This document shows positions 14,037-23,000 of a DNA stretch of 42,198 bases, in pieces (positions within the stretch are counted from its first letter, which is position 1; every line of letters begins with the position of its first letter). Location: NCBI GenBank assembly GCA_013001905.1, contig JABDLC010000140.1:1-42198 (forward strand), read 5' to 3'. Under the pieces are notes generated by a model that worked only from the letters and a program-made list of their open reading frames with translations, did no database searches and was not told the origin of the DNA. The position numbers and the translations under genes are program-made. The DNA comes from Gammaproteobacteria bacterium (GTDB lineage: Bacteria; Pseudomonadota; Gammaproteobacteria; Steroidobacterales; GCA-2729495).

Positions 14037-15035
14037 ATGCTGTTACCTGAACACACCCTGCACAAACCAACCAGCCTGAGCGACTGCCTGCAGCAACTCA
14101 GTGACCTCGGCGCCGGTGAACAGGAGCGCCATGATCAGGTGCAGCTCGTCGCCGGCGGCACGGATGTCATCTTCAACATGCGGCTGAAGTTTTTTCAGCC
14201 TGACCATCTGATCAGTCTGCGGCGACTGCATGAGCTGCAGCAGGTCGAGGAACTGCCGGACGGCGGTTTGCGCATCGGCACCGCCTGCCGCCTGGTAGAT
14301 CTCGCGGACGACGCGCGCATCCAGCAGCGATTCCCGGCGCTCAGGCAGGCGATTGATGCCGTTGCATCCGTGCATATACGCAACATGGGCACGCTCGGCG
14401 GGAATATTTGCCTGGAGACGCGCTGCTGGTACACCAATAATTCGGACGACTGGCGGGAAGGTCGCGCGGGTTGTTTCAAAACCGACTGCGAGCACTGCCA
14501 CGTCATTCCGAGCAGCGAGCAGTGTCACGCGATCAACAATGCCGATACGCCGCCGGCACTGATTGCACTCGGTGCAACGTTAACCATCCAGAGTGTGCGC
14601 GGCTGTCGCGTATTACCCATTGCAGAGTTTTATCAGCCGGACGGTATGGCGCACATGGCGTTGGCTGCGGATGAAATCGTCACCCATGTCACATTGCCGG
14701 CATCCATCGATCGCGCTGTGTTTATCAAGTACACACCACGTCGCGGGATGGACTTTTCAATCGGCGCGGTGGCAGTGCGCTGTGATGGCCAGGGGGAAGA
14801 AGCGATAGACCCCGTGATCGTGATCGCGTCGATTTCCTCGTCACCCATCATTCTGCACAAGCCCGCCGAAATCATCGCGGAACAGGGGCTGGGTGACGAC
14901 GCGATTGAAGCCGCGATTGAGCACATGCGCGGCGAACTGGGTGAAGTCACGAATCTTTACGGGCGGGCAACTTACAAGAAGCAGATTGCCAAAACGCTGG
15001 TGCGGCGCGCACTCAGGCAAATCCGGAGTATGTGA
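14037..15035 (+). CDS. HcrB-like FAD/4Fe-4S subunit of a molybdenum hydroxylase
   Basis: A 332-residue FAD-binding subunit of the xanthine oxidase family. The FAD motif VAGGTDV lies at 38-44 and IRNMGTLGGNI at 114-124. Between them and the C-terminal domain is an insertion with cysteines at 130, 146, 154 and 163. The 16-8-9 spacing is, as I recall, that of the four ligands of the extra 4Fe-4S cluster in 4-hydroxybenzoyl-CoA reductase beta (HcrB); ordinary xanthine dehydrogenase FAD subunits lack it. It begins a B-C-A order operon with the 2Fe-2S and Mo subunits. The substrate is probably an aromatic acyl-CoA or a related compound, but this is inferred from the insertion alone. Confidence 0.88.
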   Translation: MLLPEHTLHKPTSLSDCLQQLSDLGAGEQERHDQVQLVAGGTDVIFNMRLKFFQPDHLISLRRLHELQQVEELPDGGLRIGTACRLVDLADDARIQQRFPALRQAIDAVASVHIRNMGTLGGNICLETRCWYTNNSDDWREGRAGCFKTDCEHCHVIPSSEQCHAINNADTPPALIALGATLTIQSVRGCRVLPIAEFYQPDGMAHMALAADEIVTHVTLPASIDRAVFIKYTPRRGMDFSIGAVAVRCDGQGEEAIDPVIVIASISSSPIILHKPAEIIAEQGLGDDAIEAAIEHMRGELGEVTNLYGRATYKKQIAKTLVRRALRQIRSM

Positions 15036-15038
15036 GCA

Positions 15039-15542
15039 ATGGCCAAGTACATCATGACACTCACGGTCAACGACGACGCGCATGAATTCGCCGCCGACGA
15101 TACCGACACGCTGCTGGACGTATTGCGTAACCAGTTAGCGCTCACCGGCACCAAGCGCGGTTGTACGACCGGGGCGTGTGGCGTGTGCACGGTGAATAAT
15201 GTGTGTGGTGAATCCGTGCTGTCATGCCTGACACCTGCAGCAGAATGGGACGGTGAATCGATCACGACCATCGAAGGGCTGGAGTCCGATGAGGAGCTGG
15301 ATGCCATCCAGAGGGCATTCGTCGAATTCGGCGCTGTGCAGTGCGGGTTCTGCACGCCGGGCGTGATCATGTCGGCGAAGGCATTGCTCAACAAGTACCC
15401 GCAGCCGACCGAGGAGCAGATTAACGAGGGGATGGCCGGTGTGTTGTGTCGCTGCACCGGGCATATCAAAGTAAAAGACGCGATCCGTAATGACTTTCGC
15501 TTGCGGCACGAAAAACTGCGCATAGCGCTGGAAAAAGAATGA
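15039..15542 (+). CDS. HcrC-like 2Fe-2S subunit of a molybdenum hydroxylase
   Basis: A 167-residue iron-sulfur subunit that carries electrons between the Mo and FAD sites. The plant-type 2Fe-2S cluster motif CTTGACGVC with the following LSC is in the N-terminal half. The second, helical cluster domain has CGFCTPG and LCRCTGH, so both [2Fe-2S] clusters are complete. Length and motif order are normal for CoxS/HcrC/NdhS proteins. It starts three bases after the FAD subunit and overlaps the Mo subunit (ATGA at 15539-15542). The cytosolic form is implied by the lack of any signal peptide. Confidence 0.93.
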   Translation: MAKYIMTLTVNDDAHEFAADDTDTLLDVLRNQLALTGTKRGCTTGACGVCTVNNVCGESVLSCLTPAAEWDGESITTIEGLESDEELDAIQRAFVEFGAVQCGFCTPGVIMSAKALLNKYPQPTEEQINEGMAGVLCRCTGHIKVKDAIRNDFRLRHEKLRIALEKE

Positions 15543-17842
15543 AGACGGCCGGAATTCGCATGAAGGCTCAGGTCGATCCGGCAGCGGTCGGCACCCGGCA
15601 ACCGCGGCTGGACGGGCCGGAAAAAGTCAGCGGCCGGGCGCTGTTTACGGATGATGTTCGTCCTGCCGGCATGCTGCACGGAAAAATACTTCGCAGTAAG
15701 CACAAGCATGCGCGCATCCTCAGCATCGACACATCCAAAGCGGAAGCGTTACCCGGCGTCAAAGCCGTGGTGCTGGCCGATGATGCGAAAGGTATCTGGG
15801 CAAGTCAGAACGAGCCCGCAGTTTGTGGCACCACCACGCGATATATCGGCGAAGAGCTCGGCGGCGTGGCGGCTGTGGATGAGGCGACGGCGGCAAAGGC
15901 TGTCGCGCTGATCGAAGTGGAATACGAGGTGCTGCCGGCTGTGACCACCATCCGTGAGTCGCTGAAAGACGGTGCGCCACAGGTGGATGACGGGTTCCCG
16001 GGCAATGTGCTGTCGGAGTCCTATGATGAACACGGTGAAGTCGATGCCGCTTTCGCAGAGGCGGACCTCGTGCTTGATGACAAGTTTGTCACGCGACCGA
16101 CCCACAACCTGTTTGCCGAGTATCACGTCGTGGTCGCCGACTTTTCCGACCCCGAGAAGCTCGAAATGTGGACGCCGACGCAGACTGCCTATCTGTTTCA
16201 GCAGTCACTGGCACGGGCATTCCAGCTCGGTGTCAATCAGGTGCGCATCGTGCACCTGCACACGGGTGGTGCTTTCTCCGGGCGCGGCTCGGTGCGACCG
16301 CATCACTATGTTGCCGCTATGTTGTCGCGTAAAGCGCGCCGCCCGGTGAAAATTTTCGCCAGTGGCGATGAGGAATTTCTGGTGTGCCGCGCACTCGGCG
16401 ACAACGAATACCGCATGCGGACCGCGATGAAGAAAGACGGCACGGTGCTGGCGGTCGATGTCGAAGCCACGCTCGACGGCGGCGGTCAGGGGCATATGCT
16501 CGGCTATTTCGGTTGGATGGTCGGCCTGTGCATGTCCTGGATTATGGACCTCAAAGGCCTGCGCTACGCGCGCAAGGTTGTGCTCACGAATCACCGGCCG
16601 AACTTCGTCGGTCACGGCGGCATGATGATCGGCTCCAATGCTGGGCTGATGCAGCAAATCTGTCGCGGCGCACGCGAACTCGGGCTCGACCCCATGGACG
16701 TCATGCTGAAGAACGCGATTGAAACCGGGCACTGGGGGATGACCGGTGAGCATTTCGCGAGTTGTGGATTGAAAGAGTGTCTCGAAAAAGTTCGCGAGGC
16801 GTCGGGCTGGGATGACAAATACGGCAAGCTGACCCCCACGGCTGACGGTAAATTGCGCGGTATTGGTGTGGGTATGGGCTCGATGGCCGCCGGGGCGCGG
16901 GGTGCCTTTAAACACGACACGTCAGCGGCGATGGTGAAGGTTGGTGAAGACGGCCATGTCACCGTGTACACCGGTATTCCCGACATGGGGCAGGGTACCC
17001 ATACCACTATGGCGCTGATTGCTGCTGAAGTGCTGGGCATTTCCGCAGAAAGTGTCCGCGTCATTGCCGGCGACACCGATACCACACCTGTCGATGTCGG
17101 CGCGTTCGCCCAGCGCGGCACCATACAGACCGGCAACGCAACGAAGAAAGCCGCGGAAGAAGCCCGCGATCAGCTGGCACAGAATGCAGCGGAACTGCTC
17201 GAGGTTGATGTGTCCGAGCTGAAGTTTGCCAACGGTCAGGTCTTTGTCAAAGACGATCCGGAGCGTTGCCTGCCGTTCGCCAAAGTTGCGTTCGGCACGC
17301 TGCACAGTAAAGAGGGCCGCTTCGTGATGGGTCGCGGCTTTCACACGACACCGGTCGATTTCGGTACGGCGGCGTGGTCTTTCGGCGCTCAGGTTGCCGA
17401 GGTCGAGGTCGACCCCGACACGGGTGAAGTCAATGTGAAGCATGTCTGGGTGGCTCACGATTGCGGCCGGGCGATCAATCCGCTCGCGATTGAGGGGCAG
17501 ATTGACGGCCAGGTGTATTCCGCGATGAGTCAGGTGCTCTACGAAGAAGTCGAGATGGACGAGGGGCAGTACCTGAATCCGTCGCGTCTCGAGTACAAAA
17601 TGCCGCGCACCTACGAAATGCCGGAGGTCGACTACTTTATTGTGGAGTCAAATGATCCCTACGGACCGTTCGGCGCCAAAGAAGTGGGTGAGGGCCCGAT
17701 TGTGGTGGCAGGCGGTGCGATTGCCGCCGCTGTATCCGATGCCGTCGGCTCTTTCCTGCCGGAAATTCCGATGACGTCGTACAAAGTCTGGCGCGAGATT
17801 ACCAAGAACCGCAAACGCGAGCAGGCTGCCGCTCAAGCCTGA
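15539..17842 (+). CDS. HcrA-like molybdopterin-binding catalytic subunit
   Basis: The 767-residue subunit binds the molybdenum cofactor and carries the active site. The small N-terminal domain (RLDGPEKVSGRALFTDDV) is followed by the Mo-binding domains: GGAFSGRGSVRPHH, GQGTHTTMALIAAEVLG, GDTDTTPVDVGAFAQRGTIQTGN and, near the C terminus, GPFGAKEVGEGP, which supplies the conserved active-site glutamate of the family. Length is normal. It completes the three-gene operon and is followed by a strong bidirectional terminator. Whether it reduces 4-hydroxybenzoyl-CoA, runs in the oxidative direction, or acts on another aromatic compound needs phylogeny; no ligase or benzoyl-CoA pathway gene is present nearby. 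Confidence 0.93.
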   Translation: MKTAGIRMKAQVDPAAVGTRQPRLDGPEKVSGRALFTDDVRPAGMLHGKILRSKHKHARILSIDTSKAEALPGVKAVVLADDAKGIWASQNEPAVCGTTTRYIGEELGGVAAVDEATAAKAVALIEVEYEVLPAVTTIRESLKDGAPQVDDGFPGNVLSESYDEHGEVDAAFAEADLVLDDKFVTRPTHNLFAEYHVVVADFSDPEKLEMWTPTQTAYLFQQSLARAFQLGVNQVRIVHLHTGGAFSGRGSVRPHHYVAAMLSRKARRPVKIFASGDEEFLVCRALGDNEYRMRTAMKKDGTVLAVDVEATLDGGGQGHMLGYFGWMVGLCMSWIMDLKGLRYARKVVLTNHRPNFVGHGGMMIGSNAGLMQQICRGARELGLDPMDVMLKNAIETGHWGMTGEHFASCGLKECLEKVREASGWDDKYGKLTPTADGKLRGIGVGMGSMAAGARGAFKHDTSAAMVKVGEDGHVTVYTGIPDMGQGTHTTMALIAAEVLGISAESVRVIAGDTDTTPVDVGAFAQRGTIQTGNATKKAAEEARDQLAQNAAELLEVDVSELKFANGQVFVKDDPERCLPFAKVAFGTLHSKEGRFVMGRGFHTTPVDFGTAAWSFGAQVAEVEVDPDTGEVNVKHVWVAHDCGRAINPLAIEGQIDGQVYSAMSQVLYEEVEMDEGQYLNPSRLEYKMPRTYEMPEVDYFIVESNDPYGPFGAKEVGEGPIVVAGGAIAAAVSDAVGSFLPEIPMTSYKVWREITKNRKREQAAAQA

Positions 17843-17863
17843 GTCGTAATCCTCGCGGCAAAC

Positions 17864-17891
17864 AAAAACGCCGGCTTGCGCCGGCGTTTTT
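17864..17891. terminator. Bidirectional Rho-independent terminator
   Basis: ACGCCGGC (17868-17875), loop TTGC and GCCGGCGT (17880-17887) form a perfect 8-base-pair GC stem, flanked by AAAA on the left and TTTT on the right. It works in both directions between the convergent Mo-hydroxylase operon and the TonB receptor gene. It is the clearest terminator in the window. Confidence 0.92.
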
Positions 17892-17909
17892 GCGTTTCGT
17901 GCCGATGTA

Positions 17910-20516
17910 TCAGAAGCGGTACAGGAACTCCGCTCCGATGCGGCGCAGACCACCCGGGTGGCCAAAGCTGCCGCCGAATTCCGGCGCGGGGATGACTTCC
18001 TCGAGGTAGTCCTCATCAGTCAGGTTGTCGACCCAGATAGCGGCCGTCCAGGTGTCGGTCTCGACGCCGGTCCGCAGGTTGAGCAGTTCGTACGCATCAC
18101 GACGGGTCTTCGTGTAGTTGCCCGGTGTAAACGGACCGCCCACCGCGGGCACGAGTTCGAAGCCGATCGGCCGCGACTGATCCTGCACGGCGTGGAACCA
18201 GGTCTTGCCTACCGCTGAAATATTCAGGTTGGCGAAGAATTCCATTTCGTCGTTAACCGGCAGGTTGAGATACGCACCGGCGGTGCCTGTGTAGTCCGGC
18301 GTGTAGGGCGAGTCATTGCCGACCGTGTCCGGTCTTGCGCTGTTCTTCTTGATCTCAGTGTCATTGAAGTTCGCACCGATATAGAGATCCAGCCATTCCG
18401 TCGCATCCCACGTTGCGGCAAGCTCCAAACCGCGCAACTGCACATCGTCGATATTCTCAACCACGCGCAGCAGGCCGAACGGACCGACGATGAATTCGAA
18501 GAACTGCATGTCATCGACATCAGTCTGGTAAATCGCACCTTCCAGCCGCAGTCCGCCGTCAAGCAGACTGGACTTAAAGCCCAGCTCGATCGCCGTACTG
18601 GTTTCCTTGCGGTAGTCATCGGTGATGTTGATCTGCGACCGACTGGTTTCCAGACAGCCCGGCACTGACGGATCACACAAACCGTTGTTGCCAAACTCAT
18701 CAAACAGCAGATTGTTAATGAAGGTGTCTACCGTCGCTTCGGAGCCCTGGCTGTTGAAGCCGCCCGAACGGAAACCCTTGCCCCAGCTGGCGAACACGGA
18801 GGTTTCGTCTGTCACCGTCCAGTTAACGCTGAGTTTCGGTTGAAGCTCGCTGAAGTTTTTGTTCTTCGGCTCGATGGGGCCGTTACACAGACCCGGGTTC
18901 AGCGGTGTCGTTGAGTCGACCGGCCCGAACGGCACACAAGGATTGATAAAGCTGGCTGACGCACCGTCGGCGGGCGTCGGCACCTTGTTGCGCACTTTGC
19001 GCTCCTCGCGGTCGTAGCGCAGCGCGAGATCAGCAGTCACAGTGTCACTGATATCCCAGCCGACCTGACCGAACAGGCTGTACACGTCGGTATCGAACTG
19101 ATCCCACACCAGCTGTTCCGTCGGATTGCTCGGGTCGGTGGTGTAGGGCTGCATGATGACTGTGCCGCCGCGGTAGGTCGGCGGGTTCAGATTGTCGACA
19201 CCCGTCGAGACCGCCACTTCACGATCAATATTCAGGTAGTAGATACCGGTCATCCATTGAATCGGCCCGTCGTTGTCAGACGTCAGCCGCACTTCAAAGC
19301 TGTAGTCTTTCTGGTTGCGCATCTGGAACTGCGTGCCGTCACAGGTTGTCGGTGTGTAGGCACCGAGCAGGGAGTTCGGGAAGCCCGGCGATGCGCCGAT
19401 GTACTGCGGCGGGTTCAGCCCGAACCCGGTCAGACCCGCGACGGTATCGATACAGGCCTGATCGGTATCAAAGAAGCTGAATGCCGCACTCGTGCCGTCA
19501 GCGCCCAGCATATTCTCGATGTCGCTGAACAACGTCCACGCCGTCAGCGTCACGCCCTCAAAGTCATGATCGAGTTTCGCGGAAAATTCCAGCGACTCCT
19601 GATCATTGGTGTGCACGACATTGTTGAAGAAGCGGAAGTCGTGATCGTTCACGTCCTCATCGAATTCCGGCGCAGTGCCGGTAAAGGCGGGGATGTGAAA
19701 AATTGAATTAAAGCGAATCGATGAGCCTTCCACCTCGCTGATGCGAACCTTCGTATCGAGTGTGGTGTTGTCGCCGAGTTCAAACTGCAGCCGGCCGGCT
19801 AAATCCCAGCTCTCCAGATTGTCGGTAATGTCATCACGATTCAGGTATTCGTTGTTATAAAAGCCATCGGTATCGTAATAAGTTGCCTGCACGCTGCCGA
19901 GCAACGTGTCGTTCAGGCGACCGCCGTAAGTGCCACTGGCGTATTTGGTGTCATCTTCGCCGTAGCCCACTTTGACATCGCCTTCGAGGCCTTCATCGGG
20001 GAGTTTGGTGCTGATGATGAAGGCGCCTGCCGAAGCGTTACGGCCGTACAGTGCACCCTGAGGGCCTTTCAAGACTTCGATCTGTTGCAGATTCGCGTAC
20101 TCGCGATTCAGCGCCGCCGGGTTGGTGTAGGTCACGCCGTCGATGACGAGTGCATAGTTGTTCTCCGCATCGCGGGCGCCATTCATGCCGCGAATATTGA
20201 CCTGAGTGTCACCGACTTCGGCAGCATCGACCAGCGAGACGCCGGGCGTCAGCGCAATAAAATCTCCGGCGCGATCGACACCGTTGCGCTCGATATCGCG
20301 CTCGGTAAACACGGTCACTGTGGCCGGCACATCCTGCAAGGATTCTGAACGCTTGCGAGCGAACACAGTGATTTCGTCCGGTTGTCTGACGTCCTGCGCC
20401 AGTGCAGCAGATGTCGCGGACAGTCCGCCGATGCCTGCAAGGCTGGCAAGGGCTGCAGACAGCAGCGTGGCGGCGGGCAACCGCGCGGTGCGCAGATGAC
20501 AGCGAAGATTCTTCAT
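17910..20516 (-). CDS. TonB-dependent outer-membrane receptor
   Basis: From ATG 20516 (Shine-Dalgarno GGGGGA six bases upstream) the protein has 868 residues. After a signal peptide (ending near ALAQD) comes the plug domain: DEITVFARKR, ESLQDVPATVTVFTERDIE, then VNIRGMNGARDAENNYALVIDGV. The rest is a 22-strand barrel with many aromatic-rich strands and a C-terminal phenylalanine (GAEFLYRF) for Bam-dependent insertion. The sequence resembles the receptors common in Sphingomonad and marine gammaproteobacterial genomes that take up hydrophobic or plant-derived compounds. It faces the Mo-hydroxylase operon across a shared terminator, so a shared substrate is possible but not shown. No Fur box was recognised. 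Confidence 0.93.
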   Translation of the reverse strand: MKNLRCHLRTARLPAATLLSAALASLAGIGGLSATSAALAQDVRQPDEITVFARKRSESLQDVPATVTVFTERDIERNGVDRAGDFIALTPGVSLVDAAEVGDTQVNIRGMNGARDAENNYALVIDGVTYTNPAALNREYANLQQIEVLKGPQGALYGRNASAGAFIISTKLPDEGLEGDVKVGYGEDDTKYASGTYGGRLNDTLLGSVQATYYDTDGFYNNEYLNRDDITDNLESWDLAGRLQFELGDNTTLDTKVRISEVEGSSIRFNSIFHIPAFTGTAPEFDEDVNDHDFRFFNNVVHTNDQESLEFSAKLDHDFEGVTLTAWTLFSDIENMLGADGTSAAFSFFDTDQACIDTVAGLTGFGLNPPQYIGASPGFPNSLLGAYTPTTCDGTQFQMRNQKDYSFEVRLTSDNDGPIQWMTGIYYLNIDREVAVSTGVDNLNPPTYRGGTVIMQPYTTDPSNPTEQLVWDQFDTDVYSLFGQVGWDISDTVTADLALRYDREERKVRNKVPTPADGASASFINPCVPFGPVDSTTPLNPGLCNGPIEPKNKNFSELQPKLSVNWTVTDETSVFASWGKGFRSGGFNSQGSEATVDTFINNLLFDEFGNNGLCDPSVPGCLETSRSQINITDDYRKETSTAIELGFKSSLLDGGLRLEGAIYQTDVDDMQFFEFIVGPFGLLRVVENIDDVQLRGLELAATWDATEWLDLYIGANFNDTEIKKNSARPDTVGNDSPYTPDYTGTAGAYLNLPVNDEMEFFANLNISAVGKTWFHAVQDQSRPIGFELVPAVGGPFTPGNYTKTRRDAYELLNLRTGVETDTWTAAIWVDNLTDEDYLEEVIPAPEFGGSFGHPGGLRRIGAEFLYRF

Positions 20517-20558
20517 AGTTTCCCCCGGGAGGCTTATTAGTAAACAGCTTCTCAAAAG

Positions 20559-20587
20559 ATAGTCTGCTCACCTGCTGTGGGTGTCAA
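20559..20587 (-). promoter_or_regulatory. Possible sigma-70 promoter of the TonB receptor gene
   Basis: On the minus strand an exact TTGACA (20587-20582) is followed after 17 bases by GACTAT (20564-20559), a weak -10. Start codon 20516 would then have a leader of about 35 bases carrying the GGGGGA ribosome-binding site. Confidence 0.4.
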
Positions 20588-20649
20588 CAATGACCGCGAC
20601 CGCTCTGTGGGCAGGCCGCGGGGGCCGTTCAGACGCGATAAATCGTGCG

Positions 20650-20685
20650 CAAAATAAAAGGCGGCGCTGTTGATACAGCGCCGCC
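20650..20685 (-). terminator. Rho-independent terminator downstream of rluE
   Basis: On the minus strand an 11-base-pair stem (20685-20675 with 20670-20660, loop of four) is followed by CTTTTATTTT. It lies about 127 bases after the rluE-like stop, which gives that transcript a long 3' untranslated region. The 20686-20812 interval contains a further imperfect GC hairpin at 20760-20780 and no convincing gene. Confidence 0.8.
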
Positions 20686-20812
20686 CGGAGAACCGGTGCC
20701 GTCTGCAAATGGGGGGGAGTAGAGCGACACCGGCGGGATCACAAATTAAGACTGACGACGCGCGTGGAAGTTCCCCGCGCGCCGCAGCAGGGTGATCTAC
20801 CCGCATTCGGTT

Positions 20813-21355
20813 CTATTGCCTGCAAAGACGGCTTGCGCCGGGCTGCAGCTCGCCCAATTTCCAGTCGCCCACAGAGATGCGCACCAGACGGAGTGTCGGG
20901 TGGCCGACTGCAGCGGTCATGCGCCTGACTTGCCGGTTACGGCCCTCCAGCAGCGTGATCTCCAGCCAGGTGGTGGGAATGTTTTCGCGGACCCGGATCG
21001 GCGGGTCGCGCGGCCACAGGCAGGTGGGTTCGTCGATGATGCAGGCGCCGGCCGGGAGGGTGCGTCCGTCTTTTAAGTCGACGCCGCTTTGCAGTGTCGT
21101 CAGCGCCGCGCTGTCGGGTTCGCCCTCGACCTGCGCCCAGTAGGTCTTGGGTGCCTTGTACCGCGGATGAGTGATTTGCTGCACCAGCCGGCCGTCGTCG
21201 CTCAGCACCAGCAGCCCTTCCGAGTCGTAGTCCAGCCGGCCGGCAACGCGCAGGTCTTTGTCGTCGACGAATTCGGCCAGCGTGCGCTTGTCGCCGCTGG
21301 GCCGGAACTGCGACATGACGCGAAACGGCTTATTCAGGAGTAAGATGCGGGCCAT
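20813..21355 (-). CDS. rluE: 23S rRNA pseudouridine synthase, RluE-like (RsuA family)
   Basis: A 180-residue RsuA/RluB/E/F-family pseudouridine synthase without an N-terminal S4 domain, as in RluE, which modifies 23S rRNA U2457. The catalytic motif AGRLDYDSEGLLVLSDDG holds the active aspartate (RLD). The family strands LLNKPFRVMSQF near the N terminus and EGRNRQVRRM near the C terminus are intact. It is divergent from the methyltransferase gene at 21385 with 29 bases between. The assignment to RluE rather than RluB/F rests on short length and the missing S4 domain. Confidence 0.87.
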   Translation of the reverse strand: MARILLLNKPFRVMSQFRPSGDKRTLAEFVDDKDLRVAGRLDYDSEGLLVLSDDGRLVQQITHPRYKAPKTYWAQVEGEPDSAALTTLQSGVDLKDGRTLPAGACIIDEPTCLWPRDPPIRVRENIPTTWLEITLLEGRNRQVRRMTAAVGHPTLRLVRISVGDWKLGELQPGASRLCRQ

Positions 21356-21384
21356 AGCCGCATTTTGGTTTCAGGAGTCGCGAC

Positions 21385-22161
21385 ATGCAAAAAGTAAATT
21401 CGATATTCGTGGTGTTTTTCACGCTCATGGTTTCGTCGTTTGTCGTGTCCGGGTGCATCGCGGGCCCCGCGCAGAGTGACCGGGCCGCTGCCGCGATAGC
21501 GGATCCGGACCGTTCAGCTGAAGCGCGTGAGCGCGATCTGCGCAGCCGGCCGGATGCGGTGCTGCCGCTGCTCGATCTGGAGCCCGGCGACACTGCGGTC
21601 GATGTGTTCGGCGGGGGCGGCTATTACGCCGACCTGATGGCGGCTATGGTCGGTGACAGTGGCACGGTGTGGTTGCACAACAACGCACAGTACGACCGCT
21701 ACGTAAAAGAGAGTAACGATGAGCGCTATGGCGGCGACGCGCGGCCGCCGGTGCGTCTGCTGCGCAGTGAGATAGATGATCTCGGTATCGCTCCGTCAAC
21801 GGTCGATGCGGCACTCCTTGTGATGTCCTATCACGATCTTTATTACAAGCCGAAGGATCAGGAAGGGCCGTATCCCGATGTACCGTTGTTCATGAGCAAT
21901 CTGAAGTCGGCCCTGAAGCCCGGTGGCCGGCTGGTCATCATTGACCATGCGGCTGCGGCGGGCACCGGCAAGGCGCCCGCGCAGGATTTACACCGTATCG
22001 ACGAGGCCTTTGCCCGACGGGACTTCGAGCAGGCCGGTTTCCGGTTCATCGCCAGTGATCCGGCGCTGCGCAACCCGGCGGATGATCACAGCAAAATGGT
22101 TTTCGACAAGGCCATCCGGGGCAAAACCGACCGCTTCATTCTGGTGTTCGAGAAGCCCTGA
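21385..22161 (+). CDS. Predicted lipoprotein SAM-dependent methyltransferase (COG4798-like)
   Basis: A 258-residue protein with a lipoprotein signal (hydrophobic residues 8-22, lipobox VSGC with Cys24), followed by a class I methyltransferase fold. The glycine-rich SAM site is degenerate-looking (AVDVFGGGGYYADLMA); later strands include DAALLVMSYHDLYY and LKPGGRLVIIDHAA. This matches the group of 'predicted methyltransferases' with signal peptides found in many proteobacteria, whose substrate is unknown. Export of a SAM-dependent enzyme is unusual. A good Shine-Dalgarno (CAGGAG) lies eight bases upstream. It heads a co-directional run with the TspO-like and antiporter genes. Confidence 0.83.
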   Translation: MQKVNSIFVVFFTLMVSSFVVSGCIAGPAQSDRAAAAIADPDRSAEARERDLRSRPDAVLPLLDLEPGDTAVDVFGGGGYYADLMAAMVGDSGTVWLHNNAQYDRYVKESNDERYGGDARPPVRLLRSEIDDLGIAPSTVDAALLVMSYHDLYYKPKDQEGPYPDVPLFMSNLKSALKPGGRLVIIDHAAAAGTGKAPAQDLHRIDEAFARRDFEQAGFRFIASDPALRNPADDHSKMVFDKAIRGKTDRFILVFEKP

Positions 22162-22216
22162 TACGGCGCTCCGGCCCCCGCTTGTGGTACCCTGCGGAAA
22201 ATAGGGGGCTATCACT

Positions 22217-22984
22217 ATGGAAAGGGATTTCAAGGATTGGGGTGGCAACATCCTGGCACTCGTAGCGGTCGTACTCGTCAACGCGATCGCAACCGGATTA
22301 CCTCTCGGCGGCGTCACAACGGGCGAAGTGTCTGCCCGCTACGAGTCGACCTTCACACCGGCGGGTTACGCATTTGCTATCTGGGGTCTGATATACGTCG
22401 CACTCTTTGCGTTCGTGCTCTATCAGGCTGGCTCCGGCAATCGTAATGACGAGCAGCTGGCGCGGATCAGCCGGCCCTGGCAGCTCAGTTGTCTGTTTAA
22501 CGTCGTCTGGATATTTTTCTGGCACTACGACTTCCTGCTGTTATCGATGCTCGCCATGCTCGGCTTGCTCCTGAGTCTGGTTACTATCTATCGGGAGCTG
22601 GGTATTGCGGTCACACCCGCACCCCTTGGCCGCAAGCTCTTCGTGCATGTGCCGTTCAGTATTTACACCGGCTGGATTTGTGTCGCCACGATTGCCAATT
22701 TAAGTGCGGTGCAGGTCGGCACCGGCTGGGAGTCGCTGATTTTCGATGCTGAAACCTGGACGCTGCTTAAACTGGGTGTAGCAGGCGCCATCGGGGCAAC
22801 ACTGATTTGCCGCCGCCGGGATATTGCGGCGACGCTCGTGGTTGCGTGGGCGGCCTGGGCAATCAGCGTCAAGCAGGCGGGTGTTCCGGCAGTCGCCGGT
22901 GCGGCACAAACACTGACCTACATTGCCCTGCTCCTGGTCGCGTTCGAGATAGTACGACTGACCGCCAACCGCGGCGACACCTGA
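22217..22984 (+). CDS. TspO/MBR-related tryptophan-rich membrane protein
   Basis: The 255-residue protein has about seven hydrophobic helices and shows the TspO/MBR features: FTPAGYAFAIWGLIYVALF, FNVVWIFFWHYDF and PFSIYTGWICVATIANLSA, which contain the conserved Trp and Pro/Asn positions. It is longer than classical five-helix TspO (about 160 residues), as in the extended 'tryptophan-rich sensory protein' group. TspO proteins bind porphyrins and may move or degrade them; whether this long form does so is unknown. Shine-Dalgarno AGGGGG lies at 22202-22207. It is 16 bases upstream of the antiporter gene. Confidence 0.8.
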   Translation: MERDFKDWGGNILALVAVVLVNAIATGLPLGGVTTGEVSARYESTFTPAGYAFAIWGLIYVALFAFVLYQAGSGNRNDEQLARISRPWQLSCLFNVVWIFFWHYDFLLLSMLAMLGLLLSLVTIYRELGIAVTPAPLGRKLFVHVPFSIYTGWICVATIANLSAVQVGTGWESLIFDAETWTLLKLGVAGAIGATLICRRRDIAATLVVAWAAWAISVKQAGVPAVAGAAQTLTYIALLLVAFEIVRLTANRGDT

Positions 22985-23000
22985 TCTCCCGGCGGCGGAC

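Noticed and set aside
14972-15709. A 245-residue minus-strand frame
   Set aside because: Antisense to the FAD, 2Fe-2S and Mo subunits, Ser-rich, with no motif.
16205-16915. A 236-residue minus-strand frame
   Set aside because: Lies within the conserved Mo-binding subunit gene, His/Arg-rich; a shadow of codon bias.
20552-20806. A small minus-strand frame between rluE and the TonB receptor gene
   Set aside because: It runs through the terminator hairpin and the proposed TonB promoter, with no ribosome-binding site.
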